From: Vinca minor
Taxonomy: Eukaryota > Streptophyta > Magnoliopsida > Gentianales > Apocynaceae
DNA: 64,000 nt
Direction: 5' to 3'
Assembly: GCA_026122235.1 (NCBI GenBank)
Contig: JAOCZM010000133.1
Span: forward strand, 2,852,001-2,916,000
The translations under genes were made by a program, and so were the position numbers. Below, piece after piece: positions 1 to 12,122 of this stretch (positions within the stretch are counted from its first letter, which is position 1; every line of letters starts with the position of its first letter). Under the pieces are notes generated by a model. That model had not been told where the DNA came from, did no database searches, and was given only the letters and a program-made list of their open reading frames with translations.

Positions 1-525
1 CGACACTGACCCAACCCACTTTTCTTGTTTAGACCAGCCGAGACAGCCCTGCGCCAACCTAAATGACCAGAGTGAGCTAGCCCAGCCCGCAGAGTCCATC
101 ACCCATATACCAGGCCGAACCCAATCAGCCCACAACAGACAGCTGGTCCAACAAAACACCCAACCCAGCAAAATATCCAACCTGACCGCCTCCCTGATTC
201 GTGAACCCGTGAGACTTTCTCCTGGGCCCCATGGACCCCCCATTACATTCTAGCCCAGATTCTCTTGCCTGTAGACATTCCAGTAGCTTTTCTCCATCTT
301 AGTTTGTTTCGTTTCCCAATTCAGGGGAGCTTCTCCCAATAGCCCCCCTCTAAGTCTGGATGTCCCACTTCGCCGGTCCACACAAGACACTCAATCTTCT
401 GTTCGACTTCACAATTATGTTTGCAATACCATCGTCCCCTCGACTCACCTTCTCAAACGGCTTCTTTAGGTATGGTCTATCCACTTCATAATTATTTATC
501 TTATGAGAATTTTTTTACTACCCAT

Positions 526-763
526 CAGTGACGATCCAGGAAAAAATTTCACTGGGGTCATTTAATATACACAATAATTGACTGCGGTTATTTATACATT
601 TATTATCTAAATGGAGTAAAATATATCATATATAATTAAAAAAATCACTGGGGTCATTTGATATATATAATAATTCACTGGGGTCATTTATACATTTATT
701 ATCTAAATGGAATAAAATACATCATATATAATTAAATTTTTTTTTTTTTTTTTTTTACCGCTG
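526..763. mobile_element. hAT-type MITE in the Copia relic
   Basis: The insert begins cagtgacgatcc and ends taccgctg, a decayed version of the CAGTGGCGGA terminal repeat common in plant hAT elements. It is flanked by the perfect 8-bp duplication ctacccat (518-525 and 764-771), the size hAT elements make. Inside are two tandem copies of a ~115-bp unit (cactggggtcattt ... tatataatta) and a T-run of about 22. It has no coding capacity. It separates the Copia linker from RT, so it is younger than the Copia insertion. Confidence 0.85.
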
Positions 764-773
764 CTACCCATAA

Positions 774-2302
774 ATGTTAATTGGCTTCTCTGTCACCTTG
801 TACGAGCATCACAGCTATGCAGAAGTCGCTGATTCTCCTATGTGGTGGGATTCTATGGCATCCGAAATGCGCCCCATTGCCAGTAACAACACTTGGGTCT
901 ATGCACTATTGCCTCTTGAAAAGAAGCATGCTTCCAACCAATGGGTCTATAAATTAAAGTTTCAAGCCAATGGTTCTCTTGAACGTCTTAAATCTCTCTT
1001 GATGGTTAAAGGTTACTCTCAGGCCGAGGGAAGGGGAATTTCACTAAGTCTTTTGCTCCGGTTGCCAAAATGATCATCGTTCGATGTCTTATGGCTTTGT
1101 CAGTTTCTAAAAATTTAAGCAACTTCCAATTACATGTCAATAATACATTCCTTCATGGAGATCTTGTAGAGGATATTTACGTGAAACCACCATCTGGATT
1201 TCCTCCACTTAGGCCACATCTTTATTGCAAGCTCAAAATGTCTATTTATGGGTGAAACAAGCAGGAAGGAACTGGTTTAGTAAATTCACTTTCGAGCATT
1301 CCAATTTTGGTTTTAGGCAGACTGCAATAGAACCTACCTTATTCATCTATCGGAGAGGTAACATTTTGTTTGTAATCCTTGTTTATGTTGACGATATTAT
1401 TCTCACAGGAAACAACCTTAAAACATTCCAAGAAGTAAAAAGGTGCTTGTATTTCAAATTTACAATAAAAGATCTTGGAGTCCTCAAGTATTTTTTAGGC
1501 ATAGAAGTAGCACATTCTCCCAAAGATCTATTTTTGTGTCAAAGAAAGTATGTTGTTGACATTCCAGCGGAATGTGGTTTATCTGGTTCACGACCATGTT
1601 CTACACCAATAGAGACACAACTCAAGTTGATAGTTGAAGATGATAGTGGAAAAGTAATCAGAGAATCATGGCGATATAGGCGATTAGTGGGGGCGACTAC
1701 TTTTATCTCACCATAACCAAGTCCGATATCACCTATGCAGTCCATATCCTTAGCCAATTCATTCAAAATCCAAGGGAAAGACATTGGGATGTTACACTTC
1801 GAGTTGTTCGTTATATTAAGGGTAATTCGGGAAGAGGAATTTTTCTGCCTAGAAACAATCCCAATATAGGACTGATGGCTTATTGGGTTGTTTGCCTCAC
1901 AACTAGAAGGTCTGTTACATAGTACTTTGTTCCATTAGGAAACACTCCTGTTTCTTGGTGATCCAAAGAGCAACAAGTTGTCTCTCGATCTTTAGCCGAA
2001 GCCGAATATAGAGAGCTATGACAAACGCAACAAGTGAGCTCGTTTGGCTAAAAGAATTTTTTAAATCTCTTGGAGTCACTTTGGGACCTGCGAAATTGTA
2101 TTGTGACAGTCAGTCGGCGCTCCACATCGCAGCCAATCCAGTCTTTCATGAAAGAACTGAGCATACTGAGATTGATTGTCATTTCGTTCGAGAAAAGGTC
2201 CAAGATGGGACACTTGTTACTTGTCATGTGGGAACAAAGGAGCAACTCGTTAATTATCTGGTTAGCAAGTTAGGTGTTCTCGATATCCACACTCCAGCTT
2301 GA
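774..2302 (+). pseudogene. Copia reverse transcriptase and RNase H, broken
   Basis: RT starts with the usual W-x-M-x-x-E ... NNTWV block (about 840-900), continues with WVYKLKF and KGYSQAEG, and carries the catalytic YVDD box (VYVDDIILTG, about 1384-1413). RNase H ends with SELVWLKEFF, LYCDSQSA and HTEIDCHFVREKV. The frame is broken near 1070, near 1250, by a stop at about 1714, and again before 2018, so no complete protein is possible. The fragment is the 3' half of a normal Copia pol. Confidence 0.9.
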
Positions 2303-2308
2303 GGGGAG

Positions 2309-2457
2309 TATTGGAAGTTGCTAATTAGCATTACCTAATTAATTAGGAAGTGCCTAATTGATGGTTGACTAATTAGGACATTTACAGAGTTGGTTTTTAC
2401 CCAATATATAGGTAATCACCTAAATAGTGTGGAGTATAAAATATTTGGTAGTTAACT
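2309..2457 (+). repeat. Copia 3' LTR, left part, interrupted
   Basis: The LTR starts directly after the polypurine tract as tattggaagttgc; the canonical TG has become TA. It is cut at 2457 by the solo LTR described next, and probably resumes at 4485, where a TATA-like tataaata (about 4507) occurs. The far end of this LTR could not be placed with confidence. Confidence 0.65.
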
Positions 2458-4479
2458 TGTCACACCCCGTAACCAGAAGGTGACCTGGCAATGCCTCATC
2501 TATCAATGAGACAAAGAACCCTTAACAAAAATATACTCTTACAAGCCAAACTTAATAGAATAATCTTAATCTTTAACTTTATTATAAGTCATCAATACTT
2601 AAAGGTAGATTACATAAACTTATAACTAAAGTTATTCAACTTAATAAGGTTCATCAACTATACTATTACATGATCATTACTTCTTTAAGTTCTACTTGTC
2701 GTACTCCCCGTCCCATGTCTCCTCATCAGCATCATCTACAAAACATAAGAATATAATAGGGTAAGCCACACTAGCTTAGTAATAGCCGATAGGCCTTGGG
2801 ATGAAGGACCAAAAAGACTTCAACACATTCCCTGTTTCCCAAAACATTTGAAAATATATCTTGTCTTGTCTTAACCTGAAACATCTTGAAAACCATTGTA
2901 AAATACTTGGAAACATAACATAATACTTGAGAGCTTTCATAACTCACAATCTAAAATTCCAACCCAAAACATTATTTTTAGACTCTTTATATTACTTAGA
3001 GACAATACCAAATCATACAAATAACATGTCATAACAATACTTAACCAAATCGATCACATACATACCAGAAATTGTACTCCGAGTACTTAACATAACTTGA
3101 CATAACATGACATACTCGTAGCATTCCAATACATATATAAACTTGACATGATTAGTACCAAAATGACATGCAACAAGTAATTCTACAATCGAGCTCAATT
3201 ATCCAACCATAACTCTATCCAACTGTTAACAGCCCAAACTTTAATGCCGTTTAGGGAGGCCCTTACATTTTTTAACTTATAACATATCATATCGTAACTG
3301 GTAAGGCTCAGAAATTGCTATTTGAGGATATATTCCTGTCATTATCCATCCTCGTGGACTGAATGACTCTGTTAACAGCCCTAACTTTTAAACCTGCAAG
3401 GGACCAGGCATCATTGGGGACAGAAAGCGCTCCCGGACACTTATATCATGAATTCGGAATATATCCTGGTCTAGGGTCATCATTAGACAAGAGCTCTAAA
3501 TTGAGAATATGCATATGCTGACTCTCATGTAATGCATCCAGCAATTTAATCAATAACATGCGCAAGAATCAACAAGTATAAGCATGCAACGATGCAAACA
3601 TCATTCGGTTCTTCATCCAGATTTTTATACAATAAAACATGTGAAAACTTCATACATTTCAGATCTTTAATAAAAGAATACTTCATGCATTTTTAGGACT
3701 GAAAAACAAGGACGAAGGGTTCTTACCTTATCAATCTTAAAGCAAAACCTCAAAATACACCAAAAGTAGAAAATCCAGATTCAAAGTACTAACTTTCCAA
3801 TCCTATAACTCGAAATACAGAACTCCAAATGCTACTCCGTGAAATTCTAAACATAGCTCTATTAGTCCTCTTCGAAACGCACTAAGAATCGCTGAAAACA
3901 GACACCTTTTGCTATCTCAAAAGTGCATTCTTCCACAGCCTACCCAATCTGCCAGGACCTTCAACTCCGATGATGATATCTCTTAATCCAGAACTTAGAA
4001 TGATAATTCCTTTGGTCAGAATTTAGTTTAGGGAGTCTAGTATCTATGGTTAAAATATGGGAGGAATCCGAGATGATTTGCTATGTCTGCCAAAGTATTC
4101 TTACTTGCTGTCCAGATTTTCTAGCACTCTTATTTTCTCTCTTTTTCTTTCTTATTCTTCCCTTTCCTTCTCTACCTTTATCCTCTATTTATAGGCTATC
4201 TAAACTCCAGATTTCTGAGAAGTTGTAACACTAAAATAGGCAACCAATCCTCAAAGTTCATCCCCCTTAGGATTATCTCTAAAGGTACCCCTTCATACAT
4301 TAACCTCCCTCCAAATATTAACCAATTAAACTAACCAAAAAGTTCATCTTGTCAATTAGGTCCTCTAACATCTTATCCTAACTAGTACGCCCCTAAGAAT
4401 AATTAGAATAAAAAGTACATATAGCACATAGAATATATAATCACATAAAACATGCTATCGAAAGGTCCTGGTTATCTCA
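2458..4479 (-). mobile_element. Solo LTR, 2.0 kb, with 5-bp TSD
   Basis: The unit reads tgtcacaccccg ... ggttatctca on the plus strand, so it has TG...CA ends in either direction. It is flanked by a perfect 5-bp duplication, taact (2453-2457 and 4480-4484). A TATAAATA box lies on the minus strand (4186-4193, seen as tatttata), which suggests that the LTR reads leftward. There is no gag/pol. This is the expected product of LTR-LTR recombination, probably of a Ty3/Gypsy-type element, although the family is not certain. It sits inside the older Copia 3' LTR. Confidence 0.8.
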
Positions 4480-4484
4480 TAACT

Positions 4485-5103
4485 AATATAGTTTAGGAAC
4501 ATATGTATAAATACACATGTACCGATTTTTTATTTGCAAGAGTGAAATATATTTTTCCATCCAAATCTTTTAACTAATCAAGTTACATGATTGCCTACAA
4601 GTTTAATCTTATTTGTTGGTTAATCTTTGATGCTGTTTGGAATTACTTGGGGTGGAATTTCGCATGTATAATGGTATTTAAGTGCTCTGTAAAAAAGGTT
4701 TGGATAGGTTGGTGACACACTAATTGGTCATCATATGCTAAAAAACAAGAAAATTTTGCATCTTTGGATTTTTCTTGAAGTAAGAAAGGGATGACTCTAT
4801 TTATGTCTTTCTGGGTTGGAAGATGAAGGGGATGACGTGAGTTTAGAGATTTTTAATTATTTTTTTAATAATTGAGTACCCAGTTTTGTTTTTGTAGAAA
4901 ATATGTTGAAATGTTCGAATTACCCTTAGAAGATAACTCACATGGGAGGTACATGACTGGCTTGACGGGGTTTTGACAGAAAACTGGACGGAAGTCCTCT
5001 AATAGTTGGTCGAAAATACAAAGTGGACCTTAAAAGTCAAAATAAAACGAATGAGATCTTAAACGCAATCTCGAAACGAAAGACTAAATAGTTTAACCCC
5101 GAT
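4485..5103. other. Non-coding stretch, end of Copia LTR and diverged repeat
   Basis: No gene is seen. The first ~100 bases are probably the rest of the interrupted Copia 3' LTR. About 4850-5100 is a diverged relative of 52530-52800: both share gagtaccc/gaatacccc, a stretch reading ttgaaatgt-tc-gaa-tacc, and later gacagaa followed by gaagtcct. It is an unnamed dispersed repeat. Confidence 0.5.
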
Positions 5104-5260
5104 CACTCCGAAAAAATCTCGAACCCAAGTTGTGCCGCCAATTAATTTATGACACTTTATTAGTGCCACGAAAAAAAAAGACACCAAAAGCTTTTGTGGC
5201 ACTTGAATAATTTTTCGTGGCATTTACTCAATGCCACAAAAAGCCAAATATGCCATAGTG
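5104..5260 (-). repeat. CACTA-like subterminal repeat fragment
   Basis: Read on the minus strand the piece begins CACTATGGCATATTTGG and carries four direct or inverted copies of a tttgtggcac/gtgccacaa motif, the pattern of CACTA subterminal repeats. The other border (cactccgaaaaaa) does not match it well and no clear 3-bp duplication is seen, so the unit may be truncated. Confidence 0.35.
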
Positions 5261-5318
5261 ATAATATAATTAAAATATTATATATATATATATATAATAC
5301 TAATTAAAAAAAAAGACA

Positions 5319-5690
5319 TATAAATTGACATTCATTGAAGAATTACTTAAATTTAGTGAAGAGGAGAAAGTGATGCATTGTAAGAGTGAACTAAATGTTT
5401 ATTTGAGGAAAAATTTTACCCAACAAAGAGTGGTAGTGTTGATGAAGACTTTATTACCTTGGATTATTGGAAAGCAAATGCTCTTAAATTTTCTATTTTG
5501 TCTATAATGACAAGAGATGTATTGTCAATTCATGTAAGTTTGGTAGCATCTGAGAGTGCTTTTAGCACCGGGGGTCGTGTCTTATTCAGTTTCGCAGCTC
5601 ACTACTTCCCTACACAGTTGAATGGTTAATTTGTGTTCAAGATTGGATTATGAGTTCACCAAAAGGGACTGAGGAAGAGTTTGATTCTAC
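5319..5690 (+). pseudogene. hAT transposase C-terminal (dimerisation) fragment
   Basis: Conceptual translation across frames gives DYWKANALKFSILS, then RDVLSIHVSLVASESAFS and TGGRVL, the signature of the hAT-family dimerisation domain (VSTVASESAFSTGGRVL in intact members). Stops and frame changes follow near 5628. Only the last ~120 codons of a transposase remain. No flanking terminal repeats could be tied to it. Neighbouring DNA is AT-rich and gene-free. Confidence 0.8.
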
Positions 5691-5699
5691 TTCTATAGG

Positions 5700-7100
5700 C
5701 TATTCTTTACTTAGTTTTTATATTTTACTTGTCTAAATTATTTTTTTCTTCATCACTGCTTTTTACTTTATTTACTTGTATTTCCTTTTTCTTTTGTAGA
5801 TTTGAATCACAATAAAAAGTGAAATATTGTAGAACAATTCAGTGAGAATGCACCAACAATAGAAATAAATCACTATTTTGCAATTTCATCATTTGTTATA
5901 ATTTTAAGTGCATGATTTCTCTTTTTAAGACTCATTTTATTAGCATAACAAATAATTATGTAACTTCTACTTTTCTTATTTTAATATGTGAGTATTTTAA
6001 TTGAGATATCTAATTAAAATACACTCTACATTAAAATATAGAGTGTATTTTAATTGATTTTTTATTTGAAAATTTTATGTTTCAAATAAATGTAAACTAT
6101 TTATGAAATAACCAGTTTGATTGTTATCATTTTCAAAAACTTGAAAAATTCTAACACACTATTCAAGAATAGACTATACAATACAAGGTTGTAAAATGAT
6201 CTAGAATTCTCTCTTAGCCACAAATGTCCAATCAAGTTCCAATCCCTACATGACAAGTGGATATGATGGATGTTGTAGTGTCATTCAATCTTAGAACCAT
6301 CCTTATGAGATTAGTTAAACAAACTTTTCACGTGAATTGAACGGAGTCTAGTTATATAAGTAGGTTCCACCTAATTCATGTGAGAAAATTGTAAGATCAA
6401 TTTCAAAATGACGTTACTATAATTAAATTTTTCTCCTAGTTATGGAGGTCGCTTTCTTTTTTCATTTAATTTGTTCTTCTTTATTTTTATTTTTTTGCAG
6501 AATAAGAAATTATCCATTAATTATAAAATAACCGATCGAGGTTATTATAATCAAAAGATAATTTGAAAATACAATAAAATAAAGGTTATGCAATGGTTTA
6601 AACAACCATGATAACGGGTAAAACATCATACACCGAGATTGAGTAAAAACACTAATAATAATAGAAAAAGTAAATACATAATTTTTTCTTCTTTATTGAT
6701 TGCTTCTTTTTTCCTGTTGGCATTGCTAATTGATGTAGAATTTGGACTTCAATAATTCAATCACGTTCTGCTGCTCTCTTTTCGCTATTTTTTAGAGTAA
6801 AGTATAAATAACCCGTTTATCTTTTACGCAATGTGAATATAATTTATTTTTAATTTTTAGTTAATTTTAATTAATTTTATTTGATCATTAATAATTTTCT
6901 TATTTTTTTAATGGAAGTTTTTGTTTGATTTTTAAAAAAATAAGTATATCCTATCACAACAAGATTCTCAAAAGCAATTATCATATTACTCCTAAAAATG
7001 AATTTGGATCTAATTCAATCCCAAAAATACCTCCACAGTAGTGATTACGCTAGCCATATAAAGGAACAAAAGGCAGAAGAGAAATTCCATTATTAGAATT
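5700..7100. other. Gene-free AT-rich stretch with a hairpin and a LINE-like block
   Basis: No coding potential is seen. A perfect 16-bp inverted repeat (aattaaaatacactct, 6012-6027, and its complement, 6040-6055) forms a short hairpin. Positions 6172-6278 repeat a block found again at 8622-8730 next to LINE sequence. The rest is AT-rich spacer. Confidence 0.6.
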
Positions 7101-7107
7101 GGAGTAC

Positions 7108-7166
7108 TTTGTAAGTGGACGACCAAGACCACAAGCTCCATTATTGCCAAAAGAAGAAATTCCAAA
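7108..7166 (+). repeat. Decayed copy of the NLR leader
   Basis: The sequence tttgtaagtggacgaccaag and the following agctccattattgc and aaagaagaaattcca match 12338-12396, immediately upstream of the NLR start codon at 12467, with only a few differences. No NLR coding sequence follows here. It is best explained as the remnant of a lost NLR paralogue. Confidence 0.7.
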
Positions 7167-7430
7167 GCATATTCCAACTACAAATGAATTGCATATAAGT
7201 TTTTTTACTCTTTTTTTTGTGAAGATTTTTTTTTTTTTTTAAATTGCTTAAATTTTTTAATATGTGAGTATTTTAAATTGAGATAGATTCAATAGACATT
7301 TATGCCCTCAAAAGTAAGTATTAACCCTCAATAATTTTGTGTGCTAAAAATACCATTGGCAATTTACGGAGTACTAATAATGCCCAAAGTGGTTGAATTC
7401 TGCGAAGGGTGCCGTTGCACACGTGCTCTC

Positions 7431-8401
7431 TGTTGGAGAATTCAGTTTCTTTAAAAGAATTGAATTGTAATTAAAGTATCGTGATGACATTTTTGAGCCA
7501 ACATAATTATATGTTACACCGTTCGGTTTTGAATGTTATTGAGATTATAACGAAATGGGTTGCGCAAGCTTCACAATGATATATAACATGTGAGAAAACC
7601 AATTCTTGGTGTGAATGATAAATTGGTATAAAGTGGGGTGGTTGAAATATGGTAAATGAGTTTTAAACTCACATCCCACATGGGATTCCTATGTAAGTGA
7701 AAATCACTTTATAAGGAAAAGTGGTTCACATGAGTTTAAAATGTTTTGTCAATATTATGCCCCATGTTAGGACCTCGTGCGCGCCTGCGCAGGTGGTGCA
7801 AATCGAAGGCTTGTCGATACCAATATTACTTGAACTTGTGTACGGGCGCGACCTGCGTACACGAATGTCCTTTGCACTGCCAGAAACACTTCACTCGAAA
7901 TCCTCTCTTCACCATGCATTTTCTGTCTTCTTGTTTTATGCATATTTTAAAAGCATCATGTCTGAGCGTTATACTGTTCCAAAAGATTCAAAGATATTGT
8001 TACTACTGCTGCTTCTTGTTAACTATGGGTTGGTCGTTTTACTTTGGGAGTTCAGTGTTCTAGAGGCCTGAATCGATAAAGGCATAGCATATTGAACTTA
8101 AGGGGAAGCGGTGACACTGCTGTCTCGCCCAGGATTCATTCCAAAACCGGTTAAGGTTCTGAGTTTGTTTTTACTACTTTGTTTATTATAAAAAATTAAG
8201 TAACTTTACTGTATTTGTTTCCTGCAATTGTGTTCTCTTTTGTGTATAATTCGGATATAATATCAGTATATTATTTTCCTAGTACAGTGTTTCATTTCTG
8301 GTACTGTTTTATTTAAAACCGTTATGATCAAAGATTAATCCAGAAAAATAAATTCTAACTTCTCCACACCTGCGAAATCCCAAGGGCACAATCTTCCAAC
8401 A
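7431..8401 (+). mobile_element. Probable solo LTR, ~0.97 kb
   Basis: The unit begins TGTTGGAGAATT and ends AATCTTCCAACA, giving matching inverted ends (TGTTGGA(A)GATT). It contains a TATA-like ctttataagg around 7710 and no gag/pol. The 5-bp flanks (ctctc and aatag) do not match, so the borders may be slightly wrong or one flank rearranged. The open frames inside (7721-8071) show no recognisable protein and are taken as LTR sequence. Confidence 0.5.
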
Positions 8402-8621
8402 AATAGACTATACATACACACTAAGACTCCAGTGCAGAACGTCTTTTTTTCAGTACGCGCGGAACTTAGTTTCGTCCGTCGGATTGAAATTTTAACAGTC
8501 AAGATTGATTTAAAACAAAAACATATTCTGATTTATACGACATATGTCCTATTTTAAGGGACACTTGTCCTATTTTTAATGATACTTGTCCTGTTAAAAA
8601 GGCATTCCGTATAGAATCCAC

Positions 8622-9300
8622 ACAAGGTATTGTAAAATTATTGAGAATTCTCTCTTGGACACAAATTTCCAATCAAGTTCCAGTCCATACAAGACAAATG
8701 GATATGGTGGATGTTGTAGTTACGGAGGTCGCCAATTTGAGCCTCGACTGTGTTCTTTACCTTTATCATCGTCCACCAAACGATTGAGCTGGAAGGTAGC
8801 TCATTCGCCTTTATGACATGATCCAAAATCAGTGCAATATCGTGCAGCAAAAAAATTCGACCATAATAAAGTTGTAGTTTTGAAGCGCCACCAGAGCTTA
8901 CGTGCAAAGGCTGTTGAATAATGAGCCAAAGACACCAGGCCTAATCCATTCGCTTCGACGCTACAACATAAGCCTTTCCATGTCATCTAATGTTTTCATG
9001 GTGCGCCGTTACTATATCCCCATACAAAACACACAAACAACCGCTCCACTTTATGCAAGACGAGAACTGGAGGGCTTGATACCGCTAATATATGTAGTGT
9101 CATAGACGTTAAGACATGTCTCAAAAGAACAATTCTTCCCCCATCCCGAGTAACTTATTGTGCCAACCATCTATCCGAAAAACTATTTTATCAACCATCC
9201 CTTGATAGTATTGAACTTTTGCTCGGCCCGAAAATATTGGACATCTGTCATTGGAAACTCCCCTCAACAAAACCCGTTACCCTTTGAATCATCTCGCGTT
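8622..9300 (-). pseudogene. L1-type LINE reverse transcriptase relic
   Basis: Read leftward, the translation includes EANGLGLVSL, ARKLWWRF, LLWSNFFAARYC and, with frame shifts, upstream pieces such as KGWLIK. These match the C-terminal region of plant L1 ORF2 (GGLGLRSL ... KLWWRF ... LWARFMRAKY). Multiple frameshifts and stops make it dead, and no 5' end or poly-A tail is identifiable. The downstream block 8622-8735 recurs at 6172-6278. Confidence 0.8.
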
Positions 9301-11031
9301 GAACCGAGCTAGTATTTGCCGAATATTATAGAATTATAAATGTAAAAGACTCAAATGCTCTTACATTAATTTAAAGAATGACACTGGAAAAACACATGTC
9401 TCCTAAGTCTAAATTGAATTTGCCAAAATAAAATAAGGGTAAATGTGACAAGGTAAAATAAAAATATCATTGAGATGAAATAAGACAACTAATTTGAAAC
9501 ATAAAAACTGATTTTGGAACAACTATTCACGGAGAAGTAAAACAAATTACACAAATGAGGTAAACTTTCCGTGAGGTAAATTAAAAAAAATGTGAAAATT
9601 AGTTTATAAGCATTCATTTCCTTTCAAAACCAATTGAAAATGAGAGATAGTCGAATCTTTTTTAGATATTCGATGTGTGACTTTATATTACAACACGTCC
9701 TCTCACATCGAGTTAGAATCAATCTCAATACTCCCCTCACCTCGGGTTTAAAGTCAATTTCAATACTCCCATCACCTTTGGGTCGCCCGGGGACCATTTA
9801 AGGTTCGTCGTGCTTCTTGGGTCATACGGAGACAATCAAGCCTACATGGGCATTATGAGCCCGTACATCGGCCTATTTGTACAAAAAAAAATATGTTAAA
9901 GAATCGGACAAATACAATGCCCATATGCATGGGTGTTTCTCAGAACTTGTGGGGTGAATTATTAGTGGTGGAAAAATGGTATTGAAAAGTGGAAAAATGT
10001 AGAGCGGCTCTTGTGGAACTAGTCCCACAATCCTCTTATATAAATTGGGCGGTGTCTGCTTTACAGATAAATCACACTCCAACTCATGTGAGAGGCTTTT
10101 GAGACCAGTCCTACAATGACGGATCTATGCCAGAGTGACCCAAAGTGAAAAAGTGGACCAAGACCAAAAGCTCTATTATTAGTTGGTTGTTGAGAAATTT
10201 TGTAAAGCCAACTTTATTAGTTGACATGATTAGTAAGATGAATATATTTTAATATTATTAATACGGGTCAAAATAGTTTTTACGAGATATAAGTTTTGTG
10301 CACGGTTGATAGCGGATACGTGTTAACAAATTTAGAAGTTTTAACTGTTGGATTTATCCGCTATAATTTATGTTATACTATGAATAAAAAAATGGGTAGT
10401 GATTATTGGATAAAAAATTTGGGATCAAATTTGAATCAAGAAGGAATATGTCACATTAAATTCTAATTATCATTTTGTACTCTTTGATCCTTGTTTGATC
10501 AAACAATCATTATTGTAAAAAAATTATTATCAAAGTGTTACAAATAGTGTGTTAAATATGATTCTTATAAAAGTTACTAACTGTTTATAAGAAAAGATGA
10601 AATGTTCCATCCAACTTAGTCTAACCCGAGTTAGTGCTAAGAGAAAAAAGTCATGGTGCAGCTTCCTATAATGGAATATTTATGGTTGGCAAGTGTCCAT
10701 CAAATTGATAGTCAATAAGGATTGGCTTAGTTCCAATTGATAGGTCGATACAAACAATAATTCCCCCTCATCTCAAATTGTTTGTCGTTTTCAACATTAT
10801 TGATTAAAAGATATTTGTTAATTTTTTGATTTTTCCATTATATTAAACATAACATTAATTATATTTTAAAAATTTTAAAAAAGTTTAAAATGCCCAAAAA
10901 ATTGATTTGATCAAATTTTCCGTTTAAAACCCCAATGAGTAAATCAAATTAATGAACATGACACTAAGATAATAGTCTAAAATTAAGTATTTAATTTGTA
11001 ATTTATAAAATAAAAAATTAAACTTGACAAC

Positions 11032-11034
<3 letters not shown>
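9301..11034. other. Gene-free stretch with unassigned repeat DNA
   Basis: No gene is supported. About 9660-10110 has LTR-like composition (tcaatactcccctcacctc repeated with small changes, and a ttatataaatt TATA-like site at ~10036), but no borders were found. Positions 10146-10178 hold a third, shorter and more decayed copy of the NLR leader (agtggaccaagaccaaaagc). Confidence 0.5.
10146..10178 (+). repeat. Short decayed copy of the NLR leader
   Basis: agtggaccaagacca followed by aagctctattatt aligns with 7114-7146 and 12344-12375 after a small deletion. No coding sequence follows. Confidence 0.5.

Positions 11035-11068
<34 letters not shown>
11035..11068. repeat. (AT)n microsatellite
   Basis: Uninterrupted AT dinucleotide run of about 17 units. 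Confidence 0.95.
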
Positions 11069-11069
<1 letters not shown>

Positions 11070-11339
11070 GGGAAGGAATATATATCTTCCCGAATTTAGC
11101 AAAAAAAAAAAGTATATCTTTCCGAGACCATATCAATTAATAAATAATCATAATATATTAACTACCAATACATATAATAATATTATAATTAAATATTTCT
11201 GATTCAGACAAATATATTATCTGAATCTCTTCAAAAAAATAATACTATCTTTTCTTTTCTATTGGAAAGGAATTATCTTTTCAAATCTATGTACGAGTTT
11301 TGTCAGAAAAAGTTAAAGATTGAGTCAATTTTATTGTTC

Positions 11340-11710
11340 TACAATAGTAAAGTAGTGAAAGACAATTGGTCAGTGACTCGTGTTTCGTGTATGATCATCA
11401 ATAGTAAAGTAGTGAAAGACAATATAGAGTCTATTTGTATTATGTCTGATTTGAATTTGGTCTGATTTGAGACTTACATTCAAGCCCAAATCAATTTTAG
11501 ATTAAGTGTGAAAATAAAATTTGAAGTGTTAAATGATCTAAAATGTGGTTTGAATTTGAGTCTGAAACCAAAATCTCAAACCCAAATGTAAAATCAAGCA
11601 CACTATTTTAAAGACAGTCCTCTCGCGGATAAATATTTATGGAAGGACTACCTTCATAATTGTTTGAGTGCATTGTGAAGACAGTTCTCTCGCGAATAAA
11701 TATTTGTCAC
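11340..11710. repeat. Two short local duplications
   Basis: The string caatagtaaagtagtgaaag occurs twice 58 bp apart (starting at 11342 and 11400). Further on, gtcctctcgcggataaatat (about 11616) recurs as gttctctcgcgaataaatat (about 11683). Neither lies in a recognisable gene. Confidence 0.7.
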
Positions 11711-11741
11711 TTTTTCATTTTTCTTTACCAGAGTTTCGCTA

Positions 11742-12028
11742 CTCCCTCCGTCCCATTTTTTTGTCCAACTTTGGAATTTTCACTTTTTAAGTGGGACATA
11801 ATAATTACTAGTTGTCCAACTTCACTTTTTCCTAAACTACCCTTGAGTGTAATTTGTGGGAAAACTTTGAATTTCAAATTTCCCTCCTCCTCTTATTATT
11901 TTCATGAGGGTATTTTGGAGAATTTAGTAAGACTACCCTATTAAATGCAATACTAAAAAAGGAAAGTGGACATAATTTTGGGACAACCCAAAATAGAAAA
12001 GTGGACAAATAAAATGGAACGGAGGGAT
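11742..12028. mobile_element. Stowaway-type (Tc1/mariner) MITE
   Basis: The ends are ctccctccgtcccattt and, reverse complemented, atccctccgttccatttt, the classic Stowaway terminal repeat. A TA lies at 11740-11741 and at 12029-12030, consistent with the TA target. Length is 287 bp and it has no coding capacity. It sits about 440 bp upstream of the NLR start codon and may influence its promoter. Confidence 0.9.
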
Positions 12029-12122
12029 TATTTTTATAAATTATATAATTTTTTTAATTAATTTTTTTTTATTTATTAGTTGGAATAGACAATGAAACAT
12101 CAAATGGAGACAGATTTCTAGC

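Larger units (their letters stand above)
1..2308 (+). mobile_element. Ty1/Copia retrotransposon relic, pol 3' part
   Basis: The left edge is already inside the element. At 460-525 the plus strand reads GMVYPLHNYLSYENF, the conserved linker before reverse transcriptase in plant Copia polyproteins. RT and RNase H follow at 774-2302, and a purine run (gaggggag, 2301-2308) serves as polypurine tract before the 3' LTR. The linker is separated from RT by a small inserted MITE. Frameshifts and stops make the element inactive. The 5' half lies outside the window. Confidence 0.9.

Noticed and set aside
7721..8071. Two overlapping plus-strand frames as genes
   Set aside because: They lie inside an LTR-like unit, overlap in different phases and show no domain.
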